In this document: positions 36,049-47,402 of the stretch, piece after piece
How positions within the stretch are numbered: position 1 is the stretch's first letter
Layout: every line of letters starts with the position of its first letter
Assembly (NCBI RefSeq): GCF_002775205.1
Contig: NC_036464.1
Location: 4,924,480 to 4,988,479, forward strand
DNA: 64,000 nt
DNA from: Xiphophorus maculatus
Lineage: Eukaryota > Chordata > Actinopteri > Cyprinodontiformes > Poeciliidae
Reading direction: 5' to 3'
The notes under the pieces: model-generated
Databases searched by the model: none
Told to the model about the DNA's origin: nothing
What the model saw: the letters and a program-made list of their open reading frames with translations, nothing else
Program-made: the position numbers and the translations under genes

Positions 36049-37480
36049 AGGTGGGTACTAACTGGTTACAGTACATTTACTCAGCTACAATTACTTTAGT
36101 AACTTTTTTGGGGGGGGGATACTTTTTGTAGGATTTGTACTTTTTCATTTTGCTTGAATAACTTTATTATAAAATATTTCTACTCTTACTCTTAAATTTC
36201 CCTATTTTCTACCTACTGAATAAAAAAGAGACATGTTTTAACTAAAAATCCACCAAGTATTTTTTTTTCTTGTTTCTACTGCAAATATCTTAGTACACTT
36301 GAAATAAGACAAACTTACTTATAAGTAACTTTCCAGAAAGATATAGAAGCTTGTTTTAAGTCAACAATTCCTTAATATTGATGAAAAAGTTCTAGTTCCA
36401 CTGGCAGATTGTTTCACTTATTTCAAAATCGTTACCTAGCAACGCCAGCCAAGCCCAGCCAGTCGCCTGGTAACCCAGTTCTAGTTCTACTGGCAGATTA
36501 TTTCACTTATAACATGGGGGGGACGATTTAAGAGGAGCTAGTACTTCTCAGCAATATTAAGAAATTATTTACTTAAACTTAAATCACTGTAGGATTAATT
36601 CATTTTGTGGGAAATGTCTTCTTAGAAGTGAAATAATCTGAAACTAGTGCTGTTCTAATAAAAAAATAAGGAAGTATTGATTTAAAACTAGCTCCCATAT
36701 ATTGCTGAACAGTTACTTTTATGTTAGTTTTGTCTCATTTTGGTTCCTTTAAGATATTTGCACTAGAAAATAAATCAAAAACACTTGATAAGATTTGGTG
36801 CTTTTGCAGTTTTAAAGTATTAATCATACCTTAATATTGCTGAAAAATACTCGTTTGAAAATGTCCTATTAGAAATTAAATAACCTGCTAGTGGAGCTTC
36901 TTTTTAAAATTAATATTAAGGAATTACTGACTTAAAACAAGCTCCTATATCTTGTTGAAAACATACTTTTCTGCTAGTTTTGTCTTATTTCAAGTGTGCT
37001 AAGATATTTGCACTGGAATCTAGCCCAAAATATTCTGACACTTTTTGATCTAGATTTGGTGTTTTAGCAGTGTATATTAATTTATTGAAAAATATTGTTG
37101 AAAAAGTACCAGTTTCACTTAAACATAGAAAAATGTTGTTAGTAAGTGAAAACTATCTGCAAGTGAAACTACTTTTTGTATCAATATTGCAGAATTATTT
37201 ACTTAAAATAAGCTCTTATAGTCACTTGTCATTTAGTTTTGTCCTCTTTCAAGTGTACCGAGATATTAACATTTAATATTGTTTCACATATCACATGGGA
37301 AAATGTCTTGTTATAAGTTAAATAATCTGCTAGTGGACCTACTACTTTTTAAAATCAATACTAAAAAAAATATTGACTTACAACAAGCCCCTATATCTCG
37401 CTGCAGTTAGTTTTGTCTTATTTCAAGTGAACTAAGTTATTCACACTATAAAAATAGACATAAAATATTTATAAGATTTT
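36049..37480. mobile_element. CAGAG-type hAT end followed by a cluster of CACTA-like copies
   Basis: Starts with CAGAGGTGGGTACTAACTGG, the hAT-like family of 30262. From about 36250 to 37480 at least three overlapping or tandem CACTA-like half copies follow, recognised by repeated TTATTTCAAGTGTNCTAAGAT, AAGCTCCTATATCTTG and GATTTTGTGTTT-like blocks at about 36780, 37040 and 37470. Confidence 0.65.
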
Positions 37481-38261
37481 GTGTTTGGTCATTTTCATTC
37501 CAGTTCACAATTACTAACTATTTGCATTGATCTGTTGTGTAAAACCCCAATAAAACACATTCAGTTCTGTGGAAAGAGAAGATACTTTTCCCACAATGTT
37601 CACCCCGTTCGGGTTGCGTGGTTGAGTCACGCAGGGATCATGAGAGTCATAGTTAGGAAACCAAGGTGTGGAGAGAGATGTAGAAAGACGATAATTATAC
37701 CTTTGCTGCGCTCCCTCCCTCCTCCAGGTCGTGCCTCTGTAACAGTGGATAATCTTCCAGCTATCATGTCTAGGAGCGCCTTGGAGGACCACAGGAAGCC
37801 GGCGGAGCCAACAGAATGCTGTCAAGGGGGAAAGTGGACACCGCCGAGGGGAGTCTGGAGGAGGACAGCTCTCAGAAATCCGCCTCGCCAGACAGTCAAA
37901 TGTCACAGACTGCAGTCAGGGCAAGCTTCCACACGCCACCATGATCCCAATCACTCAACAACGCAGCTTAAATTAAAGTGGAACACGCTTTGCGTTTTGC
38001 TGCTTCACTTTTATCGCCTTTGCATGTGCAGCACCAGGAGACAACCCGTCCAGCTCCAGGCTGTCTGTGTTGGCTTCGTATCTTTAGCTGGGGAAGATTA
38101 GATTCCCAGGGTGCGGGATAATATCGCCTTCTAGATGCGTTGAATTTCATCAGAAAAGAACACAGAGTACCATGCAGGGTGGAGCTGCCGAGTCATAATG
38201 GTTCCCACTTCATCCAGCACGCCAGCCCAAAACTCTGCAGGACAGGCGGGAAGATTTGATT
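37481..38261. other. Unique GC-richer island, no gene called
   Basis: A 206-codon frame at 37481-38101 begins in MITE-derived sequence, has no recognisable domain and is opposed by an equally open frame on the other strand, so I do not call it. The island could be regulatory. Confidence 0.4.
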
Positions 38262-38302
38262 CAGGCTGTAAAACACCTGAGCAGCAGGTGTTTTACAGCC
38301 TG
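38262..38302. repeat. Perfect hairpin, 18-bp arms, 5-nt loop
   Basis: CAGGCTGTAAAACACCTG at 38262-38279 is exactly reverse-complementary to 38285-38302; the loop is AGCAG. At 18 bp it is the longest of the unique-sequence hairpins here. The short loop argues against a typical microRNA precursor. Confidence 0.92.
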
Positions 38303-38379
38303 TTCAAAGCAGTTCAAAGCAAAGTAAGCAAGCAGTATGACAAAAAACGTCCAAATAATACTTTTAATGGTTGAAAAGG

Positions 38380-39560
38380 ATGAGAAAACAGAGTCACATT
38401 TTACAGATTTATCATTTAACTTTTTAAGCATTTTTATACAATGTGAGAAATACATTGAAATATGCAAATAGCAAATAATTAAATTACTTTTTAAAATAAT
38501 AAAATAAACATTTTATTGCATAAAATATATTGCAGTATTCCTTTAGTAAATCTGAACTGGATGTAGCTGAAACTATAAAACTTGATGAGCTTTGGCTTAA
38601 ACCTGTTTTAATTTTAAATGAAAAAGTTATACCTTTTTAAGTGTTGCAACAAACAATCACTAGTTATTATTTTATTGAATATTCATGATTAATCATATTA
38701 AAAAATTGGCACATTCTACAGATTTATCATTTAGCCACTAAAGCTTTTTATACAATTTTGGAAATACATTAAAATATGCAAAAAACAAATTATTTAATTC
38801 ATTTTTTAAATGAGAAAATAAGCATTGTATTTCTCAAAATGCAATGACACAGTACGTTTTAGTAAATTTGAACCATATGCAACTAGAGGAGTTCTGGCTA
38901 AAACCTTTTTGTAGACAAAAGTTTTATTCATCTTAAATGCAAGATGTATATAAACATTGTACAGTATTTTGTGAATTACTTCTCTCAGTATGTTGTTCTT
39001 TCAGCAAATGGCCTTTTTCTGAGTCTGTATATTCCAGTTAATGATTAATTGATTACTAAATTAGTTGACGGTTATTTCTGTAATCAATTAATCACGATTA
39101 ATCAAATTAATCATGATTAATCCCTAGTTTTTTGTATTTCCCTGGGCTCAGATTCAGTGACATTTTTCTGTTCTTTTACTGTTTTTGTAATATGACAGCA
39201 TGGACTCTTCAGTCTGCAAAAAAATCTGATAGCCAACTAACAACACAGACACGTTTTTAGCTAATCTACAGATTTTTTTTAATTAACCCTCTAAGCCTTT
39301 TTTTTATATATAAAATAATGAAATATGCAAATAAGCAAATAATTCAAATTATTTTTAAGTTAAAAAAATCTATTTTTTAATTGCCTTAAATGCAATAGCA
39401 TAGCATTCCTTTAGTGAATGTGAACCAGGTGAAGTTAAAACTGCCACTCAAGGAGTTTTGGTTTTCAGACAAAGATGTTTTTAATCTTAAATACAAAATG
39501 TTTATATTTTTTGAACAGTTTTGGCTTAACTGCTGCTCTCAATATGTTGCTGTGTTGTTG
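38380..39560. mobile_element. Degraded copies of the GATTAATCGATTA hAT-like family
   Basis: Repeated internal blocks (CAGATTTATCATTTA, AATATGCAAATAAGCAAATA, CCTTTAGTAAATNTGAACC) occur two to three times. The terminal-type TTAATCACGATTAATCAAAT is at about 39090. At least two overlapping truncated copies are present. Confidence 0.6.
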
Positions 39561-39598
39561 CATGGCCCTTTTGTGACTCTTTATTGACCCTTTGCAAC

Positions 39599-39658
39599 TA
39601 CAGTACAGACCAAAAGTTTGGACACACAGTTGTGTCCAAACTTTTGGTCTGTACTGTA
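39599..39658. mobile_element. 60-bp palindrome of two opposed Tc1/mariner-like terminal repeats
   Basis: The 28-base arm at 39599-39626, beginning TACAGTACAGACCAAAAG, is exactly reverse-complementary to 39631-39658, with only CAGT between. The outer TA dinucleotides and the arm sequence fit terminal inverted repeats of a Tc1/mariner-type element whose interior is completely deleted. Target TA duplication cannot be separated from the terminal TA. Confidence 0.8.
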
Positions 39659-41355
39659 CGTCACTTAATCATTAGAGGCGCCATGACGGAGATAGAAAGT
39701 GAGGGATGAGAGAATTGAACAGGGCAACTGAAAATGTTTTCCAAAGTTATTTTTGCCAGTTTATTTATGGCTTCTACTTGTTTGAGTCCAACTAATTGAT
39801 CTGTGACCGTAACACACCTGGCTGGGTTCATAGATGGCGGTATTTACAGACGGTGGAAATAGCTAGTTTAGAAACCCTTCTGTACCTCCTCCCCCCTGAT
39901 CAAATTACCGACTTTGACTGAATTCAAAGCAAATGGACTTTTTCTGAGTGTGTATACTCCAGTTAACGATTAATCGATTACACATAAATCATGTAGTGAA
40001 TTCACACCACATGAATTTGCACCGGAGCAGAATTAAAATCGTACAAAAGAGGAGATGCTAACCACTTTTTTTCATGCATGCTAGGCTACGGTGTGGCATT
40101 GTTTCCATGGTTACCAATCATTGGACACACCTTCTCCATAATGCGATATTTAATATCTTTCTAATAATACTTACTTATAAAGTATATGAATGTTCATCTT
40201 CAAACCTTGTAAAACATGTTCGCTGCAAACCCGCCATTCCACCGACGGGTCATTATGATTGACAGCTGATATCCATCACCACGGGATCGTTCCTCATTAA
40301 AAGTTGTAAAATAAATTGACAAGTTTGGTTTGCATCCTTGTCAGTCTGTGCAGCCGACCGCGCAGCACCTGTGCCCATTTTTAAAGTGAAATCAACTAAA
40401 TAAAAGAGATATTAGGTTACAGATGTCTGTTTTTGACAGCAGCGCACTGGTTGTTTTGACATCCATCATGGCGGAGTGGGCGGCGTTCTGAAGACCGTGA
40501 CGTCACGTGCAAAGGGGTCAACGCTCCAGTTAAAAATGAATTGATTACTAAATTAGCTGACAATTATTTCAATAATCAATTAATTGTAATTTAGCAGCTT
40601 AATCGTGATTAATCTGATTAATTGTTTCAGCTCTAGTCTTTGACATTCCTTGAGACTCAGATTCAGTTCTTTTTTCTGTTCTTTTTCTATTTTTGTAACA
40701 TGACATCTTGGGCTCTTCACATAAAGATCTGACAAAAATCCAACAAACAACAAAGACACGTTTCCTCCCGCCCCCAAAGAAATTCATTTTGATCTAACGC
40801 TGATGCCAAAAGCTTCTCTTCACCCCACATGCTGGGTGTTTCTCTCACAGCTTGGCCAGCTTACTGGCTGGACGGGGCGCGGAGGGTGAGCTGGTGGGGG
40901 GAGTTGGGTTACATTCCTTCCATTGGGGCTGTCTGTCTGCCAACCAGGTCACTCCCAGTTCAGTCCCGGGAAAATGGGAGGGAAGAATTTCCTCTGTGTC
41001 CATACTGGGCCCAGCCGGAGCCACTCAAAGGCAGAGGCCTGTGTGCACCGGGGCACGTGTGCATGCACAACCCCTGAAACTGAGCACCCAGGATAATATG
41101 ACTTGCATGTTATTTCCTTACACTAACAGGCATTGGGTTCTGTTCTGTGTTAATGCGTGTACACATGCTCACTGAGTCACATTTTTCATATTTTACCAGT
41201 TTCTGCATCGCAGGTTAGGATAATATGACAGGAAGTAGATCAGTGAGACACATCTGATGCTAAATTGTCATGATGTCTGAACATGTGTCACTGCATGTTT
41301 ACTCCTCTTTCCTGTTTACTATAATTTTTTTTATATAGTATCAGACGGTCTTATT
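39659..41355. other. Gene-free stretch with hAT-like fragments
   Basis: Fragments of the GATTAATCGATTA family occur near 39935-39985 and 40530-40630. The island at 40800-41220 is GC-richer and unique, without supported exons. Confidence 0.4.
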
Positions 41356-41733
41356 AAAAATCTCAATTCCAATGAAGTTGGAATGTTGTGTAAAACATAA
41401 ATAGAAACAGAAAACAATCATTTACAATACAAGCTTTTTCAACCAATATTCAATTGAATGTTTAAACAAAGAAGTTAAATGTAGTTTTACAAATATTCAC
41501 TCATTTAGAAACTCATGCAGTGCATCCCAGAAAAGTTGGGACACAAGCAGCAAAATCCAAATAAGTGAACATTTGCACAAAACCCCAATGAAGTTTATCA
41601 TTTTGAGTATTAAATATATTGTCATTGTAGTGAATTCAGTTGAATATAAGTGGAAAAACATTGGCCAATGATCATAATCTGTTTTTATTTATGTTTTACA
41701 CAATGATTCAACTTTATTGGAATTGGGGTTGTA
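41356..41733. mobile_element. TIR element, ACAACCCCAATTCCAA-type ends
   Basis: The left 50 bases (CTCAATTCCAATGAAGTTGG, TGTTGTGTAAAACATAAAT) are an inverted match to the right end (ATTTATGTTTTACACAATG, TTGGAATTGGGGTTGTA). The element is about 380 bp and non-coding. It resembles a widespread fish MITE; superfamily left open. Confidence 0.8.
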
Positions 41734-42424
41734 TATTCACACGCTACACGTTTTGGATTTTAATGTGTAAAGACGGAAAGCATTGATGATTTTCTTCCTT
41801 TATGTATAATTCAAACCTTCAAAAGTTTGATTTATTTGTGTGTTTTTTGCAGCTTTAATTCCCACAGAAGTCTAAACAGAACCATAGTCATGCCGTTTTC
41901 TTGGGCTTTTTGTTGTCTGAGGGGTTTGGGGGATTGTGGTCGAGTCATTGTCTGGGACAGGAAACATGTGAGCAGAATATAAGACGCGTAGCGAGCTTGG
42001 CAGCAGCGTGCACACAATTACTCACAGTCCAGGCAGGACGGGGCTCTTTGACGACACACACACAGGAATTGGCCCTCACAGGCTGTCACAAGGAATCAAA
42101 TTAGATGTTCTCCCGCAAAGAACCAGAAAACAAGGCAGGGACTTTCTCAAGACGTTTGTTCAGTCTCAAGGGTCATTTGTCGTTTCAACCAGAGAATTAA
42201 TATGTAACAGGCGTTCCTGCGGGCTCGCTACCTCAATAGGTCATTCAGTCGCTGAGTATTGTCTGTTTCACTTCCCTGGCGAGGATTCTGGTCGGAGGGA
42301 GAGCTGCAATCTGCTGTCTGACACGTTTCCTGTCTACGTTTCGAGCCTGATTTCTGCTCAAAGTGAGTCACACGAACCTCTGGAGTTGGACAAGAAACCA
42401 AAGAGGCAGCAAGAGTTTAGATAC
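41734..42424. other. Unique island, no gene called
   Basis: Frames at 41901-42104 and 42008-42430 lack recognisable homology and splice support. Possible regulatory sequence upstream of prop1. Confidence 0.35.
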
Positions 42425-43727
42425 AACTAGGACTGCAACTAACGACTATTTTAGTGATCGATTAATCGATTATTCTGACGATTAATCATATTTTTAAAAT
42501 GGTACGGTCAACAGCTTTTTCATTAAACCAAATAAGCCTTTTATACAATATTAAAAATTCACTAAAAGATATAAATAAACTAGCAATTGTTTTAGTAACT
42601 GAATAATCTATCGTTATTCAGACAATTGAGCAATTTTCGTATTTTAAAACTGGAACATTCAACAGATTTTTCATTTAACCATATAAACCTTTTTCAAGCC
42701 TAAGTCAACCAAGGCTGCAACTTATTTTAGTGATCGAATAATTTATCAATTATTCTGACGATTAATTTGTTAATTGAATGTGTTTTTAAAATGACACATT
42801 CAACAGATTTTTTTATGAAACCACTTAAGCTTTTTTATATGATATTAAAAATACATTAAAAGATGTAAATAAACTGATTGTTTTAGTAATCAATTAATTT
42901 ATCGATTATTCTTACAATTAATCGATTAATTGTTTAAAAGGCACATCCAGCATATTGCACATTCAACCACTTAAGTCATTTCTATAAAATATAATAAATA
43001 CATTAAAATATGCAGATAAACAAATAATTCCATTCCCTTTTTAAATAAATTTAAAAAGTATGCATCTTATTGACTAAAATGCAAAAATATCACATTCCTT
43101 TAGTAAATTTGAAAGATGTGAAGTTGAGTGATTTTGGTTAAACATATGTACAAACAAAGATGTTTTTATCTTAAATGCAAAATGTATATATATATATATT
43201 GTACACTTTTGGCTTAATTGTTGCTCTAAATATGTTGGGGGGGTTTAGGAAGAGGCATTTTTTGAGTAGATATTGATTAATGAATTGCTACACTGTAAAA
43301 ATACAAAATCTTACCAAGTAATTTTGATCTAGTTTGTCAAACATTGTATCTTAGTGCACTTGAAATAAGGCAAAACTAACTCAAAAGTAACTTTTCAGCA
43401 AGAGGTAGGAGCTTGTTTGAAGTAAGTAATGCCTTAATATTGATGAAAGAATGCTTGTTCCACTGGAAGACTATTTCACACATAATACGACATTTGGAAC
43501 AAGTTTTTCATCAATATTAAGAAATTATTTTCTTAAAACAAGCCTTTTTATCTTGCTGAAATGTTACTTGTAAGTTAGTTTTGTCTTTTTTAAGTGTACT
43601 AACATATTTGCTCTAGCACCTAGGCCAAAAATACTTGATAAGATTTTTTGTTAATTAGTTGACGATTATTTCAATAATTGATTAATTGCAATTAATCCGA
43701 TTAATCGTTTCATCCCTAATCATAACA
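42425..43727. mobile_element. GATTAATCGATTA hAT-like family, multiple fragments with nested CACTA-like MITE
   Basis: Begins CTAGGACTGCAACTAACGAC and ends CGATTAATCGTTTCATCCCTA, the opposed ends of the hAT-like family. The interior contains the terminal motif several times (42720, 42895), implying repeated insertions or internal duplication. A CACTA-like MITE interrupts it at 43291-43655. Confidence 0.7.
43291..43655. mobile_element. CACTA-like MITE nested in a hAT-like element
   Basis: Left end CACTGTAAAAATACAAAATC at 43291. The family's two inverted halves follow. The right end stops at GATAAGATTTTTTG without the final GCAGTG. Confidence 0.75.
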
Positions 43728-44024
43728 TGAAAACTACTTCCTGTATTTACTCAGGTTATCTTTGCTATTCAGATTGTTTGATACAGAAACATTCAGGTGA
43801 CTAGAAAGCAAAAGCAAAAACAATTTAAAGGGCCGCACACATGGAGAAGTTTGTGCTGCCAGTGCATTACATAGTGAAATGCTTCATGCTGAGCAGCAAC
43901 TGCCTCTCTGCAGCCCTGTCATGACTCTTCACACTCACCGCCTCACATCCTCTTCCAAAATAATGGATTGAACACATTTCCTAGATGTGCCTTTTCATTT
44001 GGTTGCCACAAGTTGACCAAACAG

Positions 44025-44037
44025 TGCCACCTGGTGG
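44025..44037 (-). promoter_or_regulatory. CTCF-like motif (reverse)
   Basis: On the minus strand CCACCAGGTGGCA fits the vertebrate CTCF core CCASYAGRKGGCR at all 13 positions. It lies about 1 kb upstream of the candidate first exon of prop1. Occupancy is not shown by sequence. Confidence 0.5.
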
Positions 44038-44293
44038 TCACACAGTGTGTCTTCTTCTTTCAAATGTAAGAATCAGACAGACCTTAAGCCAAATGTTTAA
44101 AATGGTTGAAGTTTCTTAAAAAGACGACCACTTACTCATTATGATGTCATTATGTTGACATTATGAGTTTAAACCCATTGATTTAATTCATCTGCAGTAG
44201 TTTGAGTAAACCTGTCTTCATCAGGTTACAAAATAAGTCAATTTTACCCATAAGTGTAGAAAAACCTGACAGATCCAACACTGTAGACATCCA

Positions 44294-44659
44294 CACTGCA
44301 AAAACACAACATCGTATCAGGTTTTTTAAAATGTAGCTGCTAATGAACTGGTACACAGCTAAGTTACAAGTAACTTTTCACCAAAATAGCTTGATTTAAG
44401 TCAATATTATTATTTTCTTTAAAGTACAAGTATCACTGGCAACAAGACATTTTTCACACATTATAAATGAAATAATAAGTAAAACTAGAACTTTTTCATT
44501 ACTATTAAGGAATTAATTACTTAAAACAAGCCCCTATGTCTACTGAAAAGTTACTTGTAAGTTAGTTTTGTCTTTTTTAAAATGCACTAAGATATTTGAA
44601 CTACACTATACTATAAACTATTGTAAAAATACTTGGTAAGATTTTGTGTTTTTGCAGTG
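44294..44659. mobile_element. CACTA-like MITE with intact ends
   Basis: CACTGCAAAAACACAA at 44294-44309 is matched exactly, inverted, by TTGTGTTTTTGCAGTG-type sequence ending at 44659. The internal halves are imperfect inverted repeats (AAGTTACAAGTAACTTTTCA; GAAAAGTTACTTGTAAGTTA). About 366 bp, non-coding, no clear target duplication. Confidence 0.82.
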
Positions 44660-44759
44660 CAGTGACAATTTTGACTGGTTCCTGTATATTTGGTTGCCCT
44701 CAAAATGACAGCAGGATAGAAAATACAATAAAGCTTGTTTATGCAAACAAGAAGTCTCA

Positions 44760-44940
44760 CTCTGACATAAATAGTGTGTTTCTGTTTGGTTAAACATTCT
44801 ATGATTTTTATTCCGAAGTGTTACTTCAAAGTAATGTTGCTCAAGTGGAAAAGTAAAGTAAAACTACACCCAGAATAATGTATTTTTTCACAAAAAGTAA
44901 CTGTTAAGTAACTGTAACTGGTTACTTTCATTCCAGTGAT
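44760..44940 (-). mobile_element. Fragment of the CAGAG-type hAT-like family
   Basis: On the reverse strand it carries GTAACCAGTTACAGTTACTT and related ACTTGAG/AAGTAA motifs seen at 30262-30744. Ends are lost. Confidence 0.5.
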
Positions 44941-45053
44941 GCTGGTTTCCAGTTCCTATTGGCTTCCAGAGACCGAGTGAAGGAAGCGAGATGGGCGTGA
45001 CGCAGGACTTTAATTTTGACTGAGCGTCTCTGCTGGGATGCAGAGCTGCAGCG

Positions 45054-45075
45054 ATGGCCCACATAAAGGCTGCAG
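45054..45075 (+). other. prop1: Candidate first coding exon of prop1 (uncertain)
   Basis: An ATG in a good Kozak context (GCGATGG) opens a short frame (MAHIKAA plus one base) ending at a possible donor CAG|GTGCAA. Joining it to the acceptor at 46126 keeps frame: exon phase 1 here, and human PROP1 also has a phase-1 junction between its first and second coding exons. An inverted CCAAT motif lies about 95 bases upstream. The N-terminal residues themselves carry no recognisable PROP1 signature, and a second phase-1 donor exists a little downstream. Confidence 0.25.
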
Positions 45076-46126
45076 GTGCAACACCACGGAGCCACCAAGA
45101 CTTTGCAGAACTTTACTCTGACATGGCTACAGTGAGCTCGAGCGCAGGTTGGTCGAAAAAGCAAATAAATGTGCTACTAACAACAACTGGTTTGACCTTA
45201 AGTGTAAAAGTTCTGGTTCACTGTGACCATTTTATTGAAATAACTAGTTAGTTTGAAAGTGTTCAGCTAAATTAGAGTGTAAACCGTTAGTTCCGACTGA
45301 TTTATTTGTAGAAATGATCAATGTTTTCAGCTATTTTAGGTCGTAATTCTATCAGTTTTTGGTTAGGACATTGAATTGCAGTTATTTTAAGAGAAAAACT
45401 GACACTTTTTTCCAGAAATACACTCTCATTTTGGTGTTACCAGTAGTTTTCTACTGCACTCCAATTGAAAACTAAACAGTAAGTCTAAGTTGTATGATAT
45501 TCTAAGCTTTCATGCTTGAAAGAATATTTTATTTCCAATAAGTCGTCTGCTATTTTTGGGTGGAGGAAGCTTATTTTGGAATACAAGACTGACATCTTTG
45601 GATACATATGGAAACTCTTGTCCACCATCTTGTCTTCAGCATTTATTAACTCTTAGACTTGGACAATAAAATGATGAAAATGTGTAACTTTCTTCTTCTT
45701 TTGTGTTGGGTTATGTTCTTAAAAATGAAAATTTGTGAATATATTTTGAAAAAACAACCTAAATGTTAGACTAAACAACAGAAGCAGTGTTGTGAACGGA
45801 CTCCTCACTCCCCCATTTCCACAGATTGGCCCCTTCATCAGTGATTGTTGACATAATCTTGGTCAAATCCTCCAGTTTCTGGTATCTTTTTCTCACGAGC
45901 TTGTCTTTAGGCGGCCAAATCTCCGCGGCTCTCAGGTTGCCGAGTCACTCTAATCCCTCCTTTTTGGTGATTTGCACTAATACAAATGAAGGTTGTTGTG
46001 TTTTTTTTTTTTTTTTTGTTCCTTATTCGCCAAGGAAGTCAAGAAATAGGAGCTGGAGAATTGTCTCCAGTAAAAATGAAGGTCTTTTCCAGGCAAAGCC
46101 TCAGTCTCTTTTGCTTCTGAAAGCAG

Positions 46127-47385
46127 ATATAGGTGAGCCCGGGAGGAAAGCAGCAACGTCAGAGACCTCCATGGCCGCCGGCATCAGCAGGGGGGGCAAA
46201 GCCTACCCGTCTCCTGCCAGGAGGCGTCACCGCACCACCTTCAGCCACAAGCAGCTGGAACAGCTGGAGCTGGCTTTTCAGCAGAACCAGTACCCAGATA
46301 TCTACTGCAGGGAGGAGCTGGCGCGCGTCACCAAACTCAACGAGGCTCGCGTACAGGTGGGACAAAGCCAGAGCCTGAATTTATTTGACAAATTCATCTC
46401 TGAGTTTAGGTGCAGCATTGTTTGGTCCACAGGAATTTGCACAATTTCTGTAGCAATTGATTTTATCAATTGGAAAATGTTTCATATGTGTTTTCATTAC
46501 AAATGTCTGGAAATTTTTGTCTGGTGTCTGCTAATGTCAAAAAACACAATTTCGCAATTACGATGTTTCCATTAAATTAGAAATGAAATTAAAATCACAT
46601 ACTAATAAGGTTGTTCATGTGATAAGTCATTAAAAATCATGGCAGCTATGGGCATAATCAGACACATTACATATAATAATTCAGCCATCATTCAGGCATT
46701 GGGAGCAACAAACTCCTTATACTTGGGAGCGGCTACGAATGTGGCATTTTGGGGAAATTGTAGTACACAATTTTTTTTTATCATTATTATTAACTGTTAA
46801 ATGCTGTGATCTGTCTGGAAACAAAAACAAACCATCATCCTCTTACTACTTCCTGTGGTCTTGTTTGTCGTTTTCGCCAGTAGTAATATCCAGCTGTTGA
46901 ACACGTGACTCGTGTGACATGATGTGTTATTTCAAAATTGCCGTGTTTCCATTAAGCTAATTTATTTTCGTAATTTAAATTTGCGCAAGTAGATGGTTAA
47001 TGAACGCGCAGCTACTGTTGTCTTGTCTCGGCAGGTGTGGTTCCAGAACAGAAGAGCCAAACAGCGCAAACATGAGCGGGCTTCCCAGAAAGTCTTTCCG
47101 GTGGGTGTGATGACGGGCCACAGGACGCTGATGGCCGGCATGCCTCGACAGTACTACCCACAGCCGTTGGCCCACATCCCGCACCTGTCCTCCATGCTGC
47201 CGCCCGGGCCGTACTCCCGCCACCAAACCCAAGTCAGCCGCTGTCCGTGTCCCGGCAGCCCGCCACAGCCAGCGCCTCAGCGGCAGCACGATGACTGGTA
47301 CGGCTCGCTGAGAACCAACCTCCCGTCACCCATGTTCCCCCTGGGCTCCATGCAGCCTCTGGAGACGGCCTCCCCCTGGAGCTAG
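46127..47385 (+). CDS. prop1: PROP1-type paired-like homeodomain transcription factor
   Basis: PROP1 is the pituitary-lineage factor that precedes and activates Pit-1/POU1F1 in the anterior pituitary. Exons seen: 46127 (or ATG at 46171) to 46356, and 47035-47385, with donor CAG|GTGGGA and acceptor TCTCGGCAG. From the ATG at 46171 the protein is 178 residues. The homeodomain is residues 17-76 with L16, F20, W48, F49, Q50 and N51 in place and the PROP-like ending [12 protein letters not shown]. The intron falls exactly between homeodomain positions 46 and 47, the same place as in human PROP1. The C-terminal DDWYGSL, FPLGS and PWS pattern echoes the human EDWYPTL...PLSLEPSKSWN tail. An acceptor at 46126 after CTCTTTTGCTTCTG suggests a first exon upstream. 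Alternatives such as PRRX, ARX or PHOX2 fit less well at QRKHER. A DNA element begins 17 bases after the stop. Confidence 0.85.
46357..47034 (+). other. prop1 intron splitting the homeodomain
   Basis: Phase-0 GT-AG intron of 678 bases. No element or extra exon recognised; a frame continues from the upstream exon by chance to 46575. Confidence 0.8.
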
Positions 47386-47402
47386 AAAGGGAAGGGGAGA
47401 TC

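Noticed and set aside
37481..38101. 206-codon open frame
   Set aside because: Starts in MITE-derived sequence, has no recognisable domain, and an equally open frame lies on the opposite strand; no splice or promoter support.
38262..38302. microRNA precursor
   Set aside because: Arms are only 18 bp and perfect with a 5-nt loop; typical precursors have longer imperfect stems and larger loops.
45054..45251. 65-codon frame as a separate gene
   Set aside because: No homology or stop-codon conservation evidence; only its first codons are considered, as a possible prop1 first exon.
46187..46205. CTCF-like motif in the prop1 exon (CAGCAGGGGGGGC)
   Set aside because: An extra G breaks the spacing of the core, so it does not fit the motif.
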